Shown piece after piece: positions 34,451 through 45,536 of a DNA stretch of 64,000 nt. A program made the position numbers and the translations under genes. The notes under the pieces were generated by a model. That model was not told the DNA's origin, searched no databases, and worked only from the letters and a program-made list of their open reading frames with translations. Numbering within the stretch: position 1 is the stretch's first letter; the number at the start of each line of letters is the position of its first letter. This DNA comes from Dinochytrium kinnereticum (lineage: Eukaryota; Chytridiomycota; Chytridiomycetes; Chytridiales; Chytridiaceae), in the NCBI GenBank assembly GCA_027604005.1, contig JADGJT010000017.1, forward strand, positions 1 through 64,000, in the 5' to 3' direction.

Positions 34451-37400
34451 TTAGAAGAACGATGTAAACTTGTTTACCTCCTTTATACCGTATACTGGAA
34501 ACGTGCCAGTTGATTTTGCAATTTGAATGCCTTCTTTCAAATACGCCTTGAGCTGTTGACTCCCATTCGCGGGGATTCCACTCAATGCAGCAGCACTACT
34601 ATAGAAAGCCTCAACCATCCTAATAACACCAAGAAAATCAATATATAGCTGAAAAGCCGCTTTACAAGAACCAAAACCACCAACCTAGCAATTTTTTCAA
34701 TCCTCTCCTCAGCAGCTTTATAAGACTCCTCAATCTCTACCCTCCCTAGAAATATTCTTTCCAATTTCTCATCCAAAAACTCTAATCTCCCATCTTCATT
34801 CGCAACAAGGTCTTTAACAGCTTCACATAGCATTGAATCGCCGCAGATTTCACCGTACCCAAACAACTCATCAAGATAATCTTGTAATGTACGGTGGATT
34901 CCAGGAAGGTCGATTTTAACGCTAATGTCAATTTTGCGTCGACGTCCTGAGGCGATTTGCTTTAAAGCACTGCGGAGATATGAGATTGTTAGGAGAGAAT
35001 TCGAGTCGACGTGGAGGAAGCCTTTTCTGTTAGGGTTAAGTTAAACCGTATAGGGGCTCAAAGATGAGTACCTTAGGTCGCAGGCTATAAGTGAATTCGC
35101 AATAGGGTTTTTGAAAAAGTATTTTACTTCTTTGACGTCTGAGGCTGGAGGTCTTTTACAGGGAAAATGGATTAGAAAAATGCTGGGACGAGTTTGTACT
35201 GGCGCTTTGGCCTTACTTTTCGGGTAGCCCTTCAAAGCACCCCGATAGCCACGAATGCATCTCGCCGATTGAGATTTCACATTTGAGAGTAAGCTTATTG
35301 TTACACGTTGCCCTAATGATTGAAAAACGTTGCAAGTAAATATAAGTAGGGATTGAATTGAGCTGGTTAATCGCCTCTCCAAGACTAACAATAAATCTAT
35401 AACCTACCTCTGCTCGTCTGACAAAAAATGGACTCTCTCGTGCATGCCTAAAGCTTTCACAGCATGCTTCTCCTCAGAAAAACCGGACAATGCTACAGCG
35501 TAAATCGTCAAATAACCTTGCATGCCTTCCGACGCGAATATCTATAAGAGTTAGTAATTAAATAGCCATTGCCTTATCCTACTTTAACTGCTGCTGAAGA
35601 CAGCTCGTTGTTACATTGGATAGTTGTTACGTATTTTGGCTTTACGGAAAGTCAGGGGATATTCGAGGAAAGAGGGCTTACAGTTTCGTACTCGGTGCTA
35701 ACGGAGAGTGCCAGTATGGATTTTTTAGAGGTTGTGCTTGTTTGATAAGGCAACGGAAGGTCAGATTCTAGAACGACGCAGTTTAAACTGCAATCCGCTT
35801 CGACGATCAGCGTGAGACAGTCTTCGCTGAAGTTTGGGACTAAACGCGATTTGACAGAAATCTGCATCAATAATTAGCACTCTAGTTGAAAATAATTAAG
35901 AGCTCTAATACATGGAAGAAAATAGGATAAGGACTCACATTGCTGCATGGCACTAACGGGACATTTTGCTCGACGATGTGACTCTTCACTGTTGCTTTTA
36001 CGTCGGTAACATGCGGCGTGTTCAGAGGCTTCGTGACGAGACTGCACCTCATGGGTGGAGGTGGAAGCGGTGACGCCTTCCGGTTTTCAATCTGCAATGG
36101 CGCCTGCAGCTTTGGAAGTCTCGCCCCATTTGTCAACGCCGTTTTCCCAATTAAAGACGCCCTGCTCTCCCCCGCCAAATTTAACCCAGCCAAACTCTGC
36201 AAAGTGCTCTGATGAGTTTCAGCGGTAGTCACCGGGACTTCGAGATCCCCGATTTGGAAATGGAGGAAAAGTATTTTGCCTGATCGAAGCGATACTAGGA
36301 TGAAGGGTTTGTCTTTTGAGCTCAGACCTAGTAACGCGTTGGAGATTGATCCGGTAACGTCAGTTTCATGGACCATAGCCGGACCGACTTCGTTAAGTTT
36401 ACGGATGTTTTTGATGGAGTAGACTTGGATAATTCCATCTTCTCTTCCAATAATCAGGTCAAGTCTTTCTGATTTTGAGGACGTCCTGGAAGAGAGGCTT
36501 GTAATAGACAAAGAAAAGCCTATGTCGCCTTTTCGGATGTCTATCCCTGTCGCGTAGGTGTTGACACTCCACAGAAATTTGAAAGAATCTGCTGAGAGGG
36601 ATATGCAGTTTAGCTCCCCTTTTGCGGTTCCACAGAGAAGACTAGATTTAGTGGGTTAGGGTTAGTTTAAATTAGAATATTTGTTTTCATACATATCTAT
36701 GCCTTCGATTGAGTCAACTGTGTGAATAGCCGTTGGTTTTGATGCCAACGGGATCTCTATAAGAACAGCCGCACCCTTCAATAAAAGAGTTATCGGCCGC
36801 GACAATTGCATTTAGGTTACCTGAACAACCCTAACGCAATTATCCTCACATCCAAGCGCGACCGCCCCCTTCCCGTTGCCAAAATAAGTCAGCAAGCTCA
36901 TGCAGATTATTAACTCTAACGAAGAGCATTAAATTCTCCTGATATGGGAATGGCCAGGTCTACCTCCACACTGATAACATCCAGCATCCTTCTGATTAAC
37001 ATAGGAATTGTAAAGATAATTTGTCACCACATGAAGATGGTTTGAATCGCTTGAAATCAGCTTCATAGTTTGTGCTAGATTTGTTTCGAATCGAGATACG
37101 TTTTTGCCCTGATGAAAAGGGCGGTTATACTTGGGAAACATTGGGGGACGTACTTTGAAATCATAAGATGCAACAGCATGCCCTGAGGCTATCAGCATCG
37201 CATTGCCGTTTGAACTTCTTCTGTCCAGGCATATTGAGGAGATGGGTGCTTCTAATGTGGTTGACCATATGATCTGTAATCATAAGTAGAGGGGTGAGTG
37301 TGAGCTCTTTCTCTGCACATTTAACAAACCTTTGTATCAAAGAGGTCAAATGACACAAATGAGAGTTTACCAGCTTCATCACCCACCACGAAATCCAGTG

Positions 37401-37671
37401 ACCCGAAATCCTCCATCGGCACAGCACCTTTTGGCGATGCGCCTAGGCTGTGCCGGGTATCGAGGGTCTCCTCGGACACAAAGGTCGACCGTGTCAGCAT
37501 TGTTTCTCCCCCATGAATCTGCCCATCCTGTTGCACCGCAGGTTCCGGCTCTCTTTCAGGAGAAGATGGCGACGGTGAATGGGCTCTTTCCCTCTCTTTC
37601 TTTGAACGGGCAATGATGAGGCAGGAGACTCCGACCTTGTGGAGGTGACCCACCTCTACAGGAATTGTCAT
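34451..37671 (-). CDS. BBS7: BBS7, BBSome beta-propeller subunit
   Basis: Part of the BBSome coat that moves membrane cargo through cilia and flagella. The multi-exon gene starts at MTIPVEVGHLHKVGVSC. The propeller carries SLDFVVGDEAGKLSFVSFD, an RFETNLAQTMKLISSDSN block followed by TNYLYNSYVNQKD, and RLDLIIGREDGIIQVYSI, each aligning with human BBS7. Then come the appendage segment (LPKLQAPLQIENRKASPL, VKSRLVPNFSEDCLTLIVEA) and the helical C-terminus (SMLCEAVKDLVANEDG, AYLKEGIQIAKSTGTFPVY), with the stop at 34451-34453. A low-complexity insert (KKERERAHSPSPSSPERE) sits near the N-terminus. Exons are separated by short introns, and I did not fix every border. BBS7 is kept only in ciliated lineages, which is strong evidence for a zoospore stage. 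Confidence 0.9.
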
Positions 37672-38073
37672 TTGCGACGTTTTAGTCCCAAAAGTTGTGC
37701 TTACGTATGAACACCCTCTGCGCTCTTTTAAAACGAGGCTAGAGGATGGATGAGCTCACACGCACTGTGAGGATGCGTTTGGAATCAATGGAGATCTTCC
37801 CTTTCACAAGACACTCCAGTTTGGTAGCACATGGCATTCAGTCGAGGATGCTGGTGATTTGCTAACAGTCTCTTTGCATCGCAATGCGATGCCTCCGCCA
37901 ACAGCAGGCCATCCCATCTAACCTCCTCGAGATGCTGAGGCCGTGGGAAGGAAGCTTGGGGATGCAAGTTGTCACGAGAGGTGCCAGAGATGACAAATCC
38001 AGCTCAGGGCGGATAAAAGCCCCCTTTATTCATTCATTCCTTCCGATCCCTTTCAGCTCAGCCAGCAACGATC
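37672..38073. promoter_or_regulatory. Divergent promoter, BBS7 / Old Yellow Enzyme
   Basis: About 400 nt between divergent start codons. A TATA-like ggataaaagcc lies near 38010, roughly 60 nt before the OYE start. No other element stands out. Confidence 0.4.
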
Positions 38074-39535
38074 ATGACCGCCGACGCTCTGTTCCAGCCT
38101 TTGAAACTGGGGAGATACCTCCTCAAGCATCGCATCGTCCTCGCCCCCCTAACGTGTGTAAATGGATGTTGTGCTGTTGGATCTATGCTTACAGCTGCTT
38201 CTGCTTTGGCTCATACAGGAGGTGCCGTGGAGACGATAACGAGCCCACAGACCGCATGGTAACTTACTATGAGCAGAGGGCTAGTGATGGAGGGCTTTTA
38301 ATCACCGAGGGTGCTCCGATTACTCCTGAGGCGAGGTAATTGCCCATTGGATTACGATCTTAACTAAGGTTTCATTATTCATAAGATCTCACTTCACCAT
38401 CCCATCGATTTACAAACAATCGCATGTGGAGGGCTGGAAGAAGGTCACCGAGGTGAGGATATTTGGGCTGCTGTGGAACAGTGGTTGCTGATTCTTCGCA
38501 TTTTTATCTTTTTTCCAGGCAGTCCATGCCAAAGGCGGGTTCATTTTCATGCAACTTTGGTAAGATGCTTCTATCACGTCCTTGTTGATCAAAGCCCTGC
38601 ACTGACTATTACAATGTAAAGGCATGTGGGAAGGAGCTCACATTCAGCGTACGATCCCAAGGGAAGGCCGCCTGCATCCTCTGCCCCTGCTGCCAAGACT
38701 GGCATGGCCATGACTCCTTCTGGGCCCCAGCCTTTTGAAGTTCCCCGCGCCCTGACCCGGGAAGAAGTCAAGGAGGTCGTTCAGGAGTGAGTCCTGTCGC
38801 ACTACATTCATTGGACTAACTGACTACAAAAGTTATGCGGAAGCCGCCCGAAAGGCAATTGAAGCTGGCTTCGATGGTGTGGAGATTCACAGTGCTAATG
38901 TAACTCTAACAGTTTATTCAATGTTTTGCGTGATATCTTATTAAAACATGCTTCGTTAGGGCTATCTTCTCGACCAGTTTATCAATGACAACATCAACGT
39001 TGGCAGGAATGATGAGTACGGTGGGACGGTTGAGAATCGCATAAGATTCTCCTACGAAGTTGCCGCGGCTTGTGCAAAGGCCATCGGTGGAGACCGTGTT
39101 GGGATCCGACTCTCTCCTTGGTCTACTTTCGGGGGCATGGGTGATTCTGATCCTATCACGACCTGGACCACATTGCTCAAGGAAATTAACAAGCTTGACA
39201 TTGCTTATGTTCACCTTACCGAGGCTAGGGTGGATGGTGCATCGGATAAAAGCGGTGAGGTTGAGGAAGTCAAGACTTTGAAACCATTCAGGGAGGTTTA
39301 TAACGGCGTCTTTATGAGCGCTGGAGGATTCCTTCCTGACAGTGCTGAGGCCGCGGTGGCAAGAAATGATGCTGATTGCGTTGCTTTTGGAAGGTACTTT
39401 ATCTCCAACCCTGATCTACCGTCCCGTATTAGAAACGGAGTCGCTCTCACCCCTTATGACCGCAGTACTTTTTACACCCATGGAGTGGAGGGATACACTG
39501 ACTACTCTTTCGCCGAAACTGCCACCAAAATGTAA
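38074..39535 (+). CDS. NADH:flavin oxidoreductase / Old Yellow Enzyme family
   Basis: FMN-dependent ene-reductase reducing activated C=C bonds with NADPH. Seven exons (38074-38153, 38219-38335, 38386-38452, 38519-38559, 38622-38786, 38833-38899, 38960-39535). The TIM barrel starts ALFQPLKLGRYLLKHRIVLA. Key elements are APLTRCRGDDNEPTD, YYEQRASDGGLLITEGAPIT, FMQLWHVGRSSH, the active-site HSANGYLLDQFINDNIN, NRIRFSYEVAAACAKAIG with DRVGIRLSPW, and the phosphate-binding FMSAGGFLPDSAEAAV then DCVAFGRYFISNPDLP. Physiological substrate unknown; fungal members serve in oxylipin and xenobiotic reduction or in alkaloid pathways. No cluster context supports a biosynthetic role here. Confidence 0.93.
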
Positions 39536-39699
39536 AACCCCTCAAGATTAATAAATAAAAGCGACCTGTTTAACATCACTTCAAGTGTAAACTGGACAGT
39601 CTCGCACCCGAAAACCGATGCAAGAAAAATTGCCGCTTGCTTCCATTCCCGAAAGTGTTCCGCACCCGCTTTGCCCCCCTCATATCCACTAGACTCACC

Positions 39700-41493
39700 A
39701 TGACCGTTGCGCAGAGCTCATCCTATGCCAAGGTAGCAGCCTTGAACCGCCTTAAGACTTTAAAGAACTTGGGGGCAACGGATGGGGCTGTTTACTTGAA
39801 GGGTGGGTCGATTACTTGCAGGAGATGGACTGACACGGAGGAGCCGTTTCGACAGGAATCGAACTTCTTGTACGTTTTCATGTTGCTTTAATGGGTTCAA
39901 TAATTCTGGCATTGGAGAGTGTTTTTGTCATTCGTTGCTGATGCCATTTACTTTCGTCGCCACAGCTACTTAACCGGTGTCGAAGATCCGGACTGCCACC
40001 TCGTAATGTCGCTTATGACCAAAGAATCTACGCTGCTAGTCCCTCGATACGATGATGACCACACGCTCTGGTGCGGTGCAACACCGAGTATCGCGGAATT
40101 GCAGGCGAAGCATGATATTAAGGTTGTCTTTGCCGAGGACCTCAAGAGCGTTCTGGCGGAGGCTGCTGGAGACTCTCAAATCGTACACATCATGGATGGA
40201 GAAGAAGCACTTCATCAGATGACTAACGTGAAGACTGTCTCGGATAAGCTTAGAACGTTGTTTTCACCCCATCTGTTCTATTTTTCATTACTAACCAGGT
40301 TTCTTTTTGGCTTTCAGCGCCGTCACCGAAGCCCGCGTAATCAAATCGGCTGAAGAGATTGAAACAATGCGACGCGCCGGTCGCATCAGCGGTAACGCCC
40401 ACATTGCTCTCATGAAATCCGTCAAACCGGGTGTCGGCACCGAACGCGAGCTTCAAGCTCTGTTCACTCACGAATGCACGAAGGCTGGCGCCCAATTCCA
40501 AGCCTACACTGGCATTTTTGCAGCTGGGAGAGCTGGCTCTGTTCTGCATTACACTAAAAACAACGCTCCAATTCCCTCTAACAAGTCTGATCTTGTGCTC
40601 GTGGACGCTGCTTGTGAACTTGGGTGCTATGCCAGTGATATTACGAGGTGTTTCCCTGTCGGTGGGAAGTTTGAGGGAGACTATAAGACAGTCTATGAGA
40701 TTGTATTGAGGGTGCAGAAGGCGGTCTTGGAGGCTATGAAGCCTGGGGTACTTTGGGAGGATATGCATCGATTGGCTGAGCGTGTCACGCTGGATGGGCT
40801 AATGGAGGTGATATTTCTATCTTCACGTCTTTATTCATTTGCATTCGCATGCCTCATATATGTGAGTCTTCCTTTCTGACGTTGTTTTTTTCATAGGCTG
40901 GTATCGTAAAGGGTACCAAAGAGGAGCTTCTCAAACATCACGTACCCGCCCTTTTCTTCCCTCATGGTACGACATCGTTGCAATGATTTGAAATAGCCTC
41001 ACCTCCCAATGTTTTTTAGGCCTTGGCCACCTCATTGGCATTGATGTTCACGATTGCGGAGGATACCCCGCAGGAGTTGAGAGGATTCAAGAGCCCGGAA
41101 TTCGATACCTCAGGATGCGTCGCCCTCTTATCCCCGGAATGGTTAGTTTTTTAGTAGATGATTATGATTGTTGACTGTTTTGGTCTCTCTTCAGGCCGTC
41201 ACTGTCGAACCTGGCCTTTACTTCGTTGACCCGATACTCGACAAAGCTTTAGGTAAATGCTGCTCACTTTCGGTCGTACTAGTTTATCAACATCCCCTAA
41301 TTCATTTGCTTATCCAGCCGACCCTGTTCTCAGTGGTTTCATCAATCTGGAGGTTCTTGCACGCTTCAGGAAGGACGTTGGAGGCGTCAGGATTGAGGAT
41401 GATGTTATCATTACCGAGACAGGTATTGATAACCTGACTGGATGGGTCCCTAAAGACGTTGCCGACATTGAAGCAGTCATGGCTGGGCACTAA
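39700..41493 (+). CDS. PEPD: Xaa-Pro dipeptidase (prolidase), M24B
   Basis: Cleaves X-Pro dipeptides, recycling proline. Seven exons (39700-39869, 39966-40256, 40318-40807, 40897-40966, 41020-41141, 41195-41252, 41318-41493). The N-terminal creatinase-like domain has [15 protein letters not shown]. The pita-bread catalytic domain has metal ligands in [20 protein letters not shown] (two Asp), [16 protein letters not shown] (His), [13 protein letters not shown] (Glu) and [15 protein letters not shown] (Glu), so it should be an active Mn/Co enzyme. The ATG at 39700 has a CACC context. A non-ATG frame extends upstream but is not needed. The donor gtacgt at 39870 gives SNFFYLTG, supporting the exon 1 border. 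Confidence 0.93.
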
Positions 41494-41558
41494 ATAAATA
41501 TTCATACCATCCCTATTCTCCCGAACCAAAAAATTTGCCCGAACCTGAAAGTCCAACG

Positions 41559-42274
41559 ATGCCTCCCCCAACCATCGACGCAACAGATGACGGCCCTAAA
41601 GGCTTCGACTGGAAACCCTTCCTCCCCAGCATGATCATGGGTCAAACACGTCGCCGACTCACTGCAGCTGTTCCGGATACCTTGACCAATAAGCTTGTCT
41701 GCGCAGCTGTCGCTGGAGCTGGACAAGCTGCTGTTGCTTTGTTGTTGAAGGCGCCGTCGGCTTTGGAGAAGCGTCCAGAGGAGATTGCAATTGTTAATTA
41801 CTACCGGAAGAATCCTTGGGGGGCGATGGCTTTGACTATGTTGAGGAACGCGGCAGGGTTTACGGTGTTTTTTGCTGTAGGTGGTGGTTGCATTGTTTGG
41901 TGTTATTTTTTTGTTGTTCTTGGTGGTTTCATGTTGTGATCGCTTTTTGGCAGCTGCTGCCTTGAGAGATCATGATGATGCTGACACAATGTTCGTGTCT
42001 GCAGATCTATGACGCCCTAAAAGCCAAACCTGACGCCGCCAAGAAAGCCATCGAAAAGCTGTTTCGCAACCTTTTTGCAACAATCCTCGCTGTCGCTGGG
42101 TACCGACTGACGACCTGGACAATTGACGGAAAGCTTCCCACTGATGTAAGTCAGTCTGGGAAGCAGGGAGGAAATCCTTATTCAGGTGCTATTCAGAGGT
42201 TAAAGACGAGTATGTCTAAGGCTGCTATTTCCATGGCGGTTATGGATTCTTTTTTGGGAAGGCCTGGATGGTAG
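41559..42274 (+). CDS. Membrane protein, possibly mitochondrial-carrier-like
   Basis: Exons 41559-41876 and 42005-42274 give 195 residues. A GDW-like polar N-terminus (GFDWKPFLPSMIMGQTRRRL) is followed by a small-residue-rich segment (LVCAAVAGAGQAAVALLL). Next comes GAMALTMLRNAAGFTVFFAI leading into YDALKAKPDAAKKAIEKL, and a last helix (NLFATILAVAGYRL). The LRN-x-x-GF-x-x-FF-x-IYDALK pattern resembles the even-helix and GxxxFFxxY ends of SLC25 carriers, but the protein has at most about one and a half carrier repeats and no PxD/ExxK/R signature. It may be a degenerate carrier or an unrelated organelle membrane protein. It follows prolidase by 65 nt on the same strand. Confidence 0.45.
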
Positions 42275-42467
42275 ATTCTATGAGTCGGGATTTGTATATA
42301 ATGCTGGACGTCTCTTCGGAGTTTCTGTATCGGCTCGACTATTGTTTTTTGTTTTCTGTGAAGAGTTTGAAATAGCATTTGTTATTTGTGGTTCAATGAG
42401 ATCTCTTTTTCATTTGTCAGTAATAGATACATGTCACTCTTAATTGCTGCTTGTAAAGGATTGATGA

Positions 42468-43460
42468 TCAAAGCTTCTTCTTTCCGCTACCGCTGATCCC
42501 CTTCTTCTTTTTGGCCGCCAGCTTCGTCATAATATTGATGTAAAGACTTGATCGGTTGATTAGCAAAGAAATACGGAGGAAACATGGAAAATACTTACCC
42601 GATGGTGAAAGCAACGAGGTTAAAGAAAGGCAGCCAGACCGGGGGAGCCAGGAACTGTCGTTACATAATTAAACAGTGTGAGTTGAACCCGAAGAGGCCA
42701 AGAAACAAATGCAAAAAGGTAATACTGACCTTAAATGCAAACGCCTGAACAACTGGGAAGACAACCCACGTCGTCTTCATCACAGAAAAGAGTCGTGCTT
42801 GAACCGTCTTAACGGCCTGCTGAGCATTCTGACCAGCGATCAACGCCATCGCAAACAGATAGACTGCGATCGTCCATTTATGAAGTCAATGTAAATTTCA
42901 AGAAAAGCAAGGGTTGTGGGGAAACTGAGGGAGGAGATAGGCAAACCTGAATTCTGAATAGGAGCCACCACAAGATTGCTCGCCAAAAGCTTTAGAATAG
43001 ACCACCCCGCCCCAGATTTCCCTTCAAATGCCTTCTCAAGAGCAGCGTAGAGATGATGCCCAAGCGGTCCAGAAATAAAGAAACCTGTGTATGAAAAAAG
43101 AGTTGATGGCGGTCAATCTTGAAAGAGCATAAAACTTGCTCCTCCTCACCGTATGCAGCCATCTTGGCAGCTTTGGAATCAATCTTTCCGCCCGTTGCTT
43201 GGCTTGCGATTATTTCCTGCAGACCATTCAAGGTAGCAGCTGTCGCGGCCTTGGTTAGGACGGGTTGGGTCTTTTTTGTAGGATGGTTTAACATTCATTT
43301 TGGTGGTGGTGGATGCTTTTTTCTTTGTTGCTTACCCTGAGGCCATGAAGGTACCTTTTTTGTTCAGACAGGGTTTGGGTTATTGATGGATGACCGGTGA
43401 TGGACTGGAGGGTTACCTGTCCCATAAAGTGATGGTTGGGGTTTCAATGGTCTCGCTCAT
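42468..43460 (-). CDS. Mpv17/PMP22 family membrane protein (PXMP2-like)
   Basis: Seven exons (43417-43460, 43336-43354, 43150-43270, 42947-43084, 42730-42863, 42599-42654, 42468-42546) give 196 residues with four hydrophobic segments. Motifs typical of the family are WDRYLHGLRTQPVLTKAAT, FFISGPLGHHLYAALEKAF, NLVVAPIQNSVYLFAMALI, FSVMKTTWVVFPVVQAFAFK and WLPFFNLVAF. Members form small channels in peroxisomal or inner mitochondrial membranes. The Lys-rich C-terminus (KLAAKKKKGISGSGKKKL) would suit a peroxisomal or cytosolic-facing tail; the exact organelle is uncertain. Exon 2 is only 19 nt and is needed to bridge TLWDR to HGLRTQPV. Confidence 0.92.
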
Positions 43461-43793
43461 GGCTGTTCGGTAAAATCAAAATTTGTCCACAAGGATTGAC
43501 ACTGTCACGCATCAGAACAAGTTGGTTTCGCAGAAGGGGACATGGACAACACACAAGCCACACTGTTGTATTATGATATTCACGGTTGGTAAAAGCAGGA
43601 GAATGTACGCTCAGGTAAGCAAGAAGTTAATTAGACCCCGGACTTTACAAAGTTCGATTTTGTTTACGACGTTTAATGGGGTTTCTAACTCTGATAGTTG
43701 CCACGCACACGTTTTGTCTTTTGTCAAAGGGGGTATTGTAATTGTACATAGCCATAAACTCATTCTATCACATTTTGCGGGAAATCACACTCC

Positions 43794-44467
43794 CTATTTT
43801 CCTAACTCATACTCATCGTCCTTCCACTCCAGAATGCACCGTTTCTGTACCTGCGCCCACTCTCTCCGAAACTTCGCAGTCTCACTTAACCCCGTCTCAA
43901 ACCTCTCTAAGCTATCAAACCTTGGTCCAGGCCTCTCATCCGCATGCTCTCTAGCAGGCGGTGCCTCCTCTCTTGATAACCCCCATTTCCACCCTATCTC
44001 ACTGTTGGTTGTGGCCGGGAACATGTATTTTTCGGCCGGGTAGCGGGATTGAATGATGCTGCGGGTGGCGTAGCTTTTAAACCAGGTTTCTGTAAGGTCG
44101 TCTGAGGTGTTTGTGGCCGTATTGAGCTTTGAGGAGAGCTTTGAGGGGAGCCCTGAAGCATGCGGGTTTTGGGTGGGGGGCTTTATGGGTGGAAGACGTT
44201 CGTATCGCGAGGTGGTGTTTTTGGAGGTTTTCTTTTTTTCCTGTTTTTTTTGAAGTGGAAAGGGAGAGCGTTGAGGAAAAGGGACAGTCAGGAGGTATTG
44301 TGGAATACCTCTTCCATTAACTGCCGCATGAACCCCCACACTGGCTCCCACTCTCTGGCGGATTTCAACTCATTCTTGACGGTTTGGCGCCTACGTGAAC
44401 GAAGGCAATGCCATATTAATGAGGGTAGCGTTGTTGCTGGTGCTGGTCCAAAAAAAAACGACGTCAT
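43794..44467 (-). CDS. SPMIP1/ATP6V1FNB-like flagellar protein
   Basis: Exons 44309-44467 and 43794-44240 join in phase 0 to give 201 residues. The N-terminal helix (RRQTVKNELKSAREWEPVWG) parallels the RQNFWKEE...CEWQRKYG region of human ATP6V1FNB/SPMIP1. The C-terminal block SRYPAEKYMFPATTNSEIGW followed by KWG parallels its MRYLFPITTSFTYGWQLG. SPMIP1 is a sperm-axoneme microtubule inner protein. The tail (RFDSLERFETGLSETAKF) is charged. The link rests on two short matches plus similar size, so it is tentative, but it fits BBS7 in the same window. Without the intron the two halves lie in different frames. Confidence 0.5.
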
Positions 44468-44843
44468 GTGTATAATGATGAACCGTCCACCATGAGCGTG
44501 CCCAGAACGAAATGCTCCCGAGTCATGCGACCCTTGTCTAGAATTGGTCCCGCCTTTTCTTACCAGATGGAGTCCTCATGAGCGGCCGTTCGGAGTTTGG
44601 GAGGAGGCGGTGCAGCCATTTTACATAAGTTTTATTTTCTTTGGCACCCCGTATAGAGAGGATTGTGAGTATTCGTCCGCACCTTCCTCCCATTCTTCGA
44701 AGACGTCCAATCAGGATGAAGTGTTTTTCGTCCGAGTTCCTCCTTTGTTTCTGGACGTTTTTAGCTTGCAGTATAAAATGCTGGGCCTTGGTTTGCCTCC
44801 GCATTATTTTCTGTGAATTGGACAACTCCTGGGATTTAGACAA
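44468..44843. promoter_or_regulatory. Divergent promoter, SPMIP1-like / NTF2-like
   Basis: About 375 nt between divergent starts. Small frames cross it on both strands but none has recognisable content. No clear TATA element. Confidence 0.35.
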
Positions 44844-45416
44844 ATGAAGGCCGTCTCCCGAAAGTTCTTGGACCTCTGGCATGAGGCCGTTCTTCATGAG
44901 AAGGTTGAAGTGCTGAAATCGATCATTGATGAGTCAGTTGAATTCCACACGCCTGTTTACATGAAGCCGAGAAAGGGCCATAAGATTGTTGTTGCGGTCT
45001 TAATGTGTGAGTAGTCTGTTGCTTCGGCTAATTTGTTGGATTGGGGGAGAAGGTGTCTTTTTTGACTGACCTTGCCATTTTCTATCTCGCAGCTGCGAGA
45101 TCACATTTTGGTGATTTTAAGTATGAGAGGGAATGGGTTAGTGAAGATGGGAAGGACTTCACACTTGAGTTTTACGCAAAGGTTGAGGGGAAGATTGTTA
45201 AAGGGGTTGATTTGATTCGGATCAATGATGAGGGGAAGATTGTTCATATGGAGGTTATGATCCGGCCCATTAAGCAGTTGGGGAGGTAAAAGCCCTCTTT
45301 TTTTCCTCCATTCAAGGACCAACTTAAATCTTTTACTATAAAATAGATTTGCAGAATTACAAGCTGAGACGATCCCTAAATTCTACGCACAACTTTGGCC
45401 AGGGTCTAAACTTTAG
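44844..45416 (+). CDS. NTF2/SnoaL-like domain protein
   Basis: Exons 44844-45006, 45093-45285 and 45347-45416 give 141 residues with a cone-shaped NTF2-like fold predicted from pattern: N-terminal helix FLDLWHEAVLHEKVEVLKSI, a strand with VEFHTPVYMKPRKG, then alternating strands around FKYEREWVSEDGKDFTLEFY and VKGVDLIRINDEGKIVHMEV, ending in a RFAELQAETIPKFYAQLW helix. Members bind or isomerise small ligands. A similar nuclear-transport-factor-2-like group occurs widely in bacteria and fungi with no known substrate. No signal peptide. Confidence 0.8.
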
Positions 45417-45536
45417 ATAGTACTGTCCACGGCTGGTCACTGATATATAGTTTATGTAGATATTTGACAGCCAATTAAACACACACCTCAAACTAAAGAA
45501 AAAGGAGGAAAGACAACTATTATCTTTTTAAAAACA

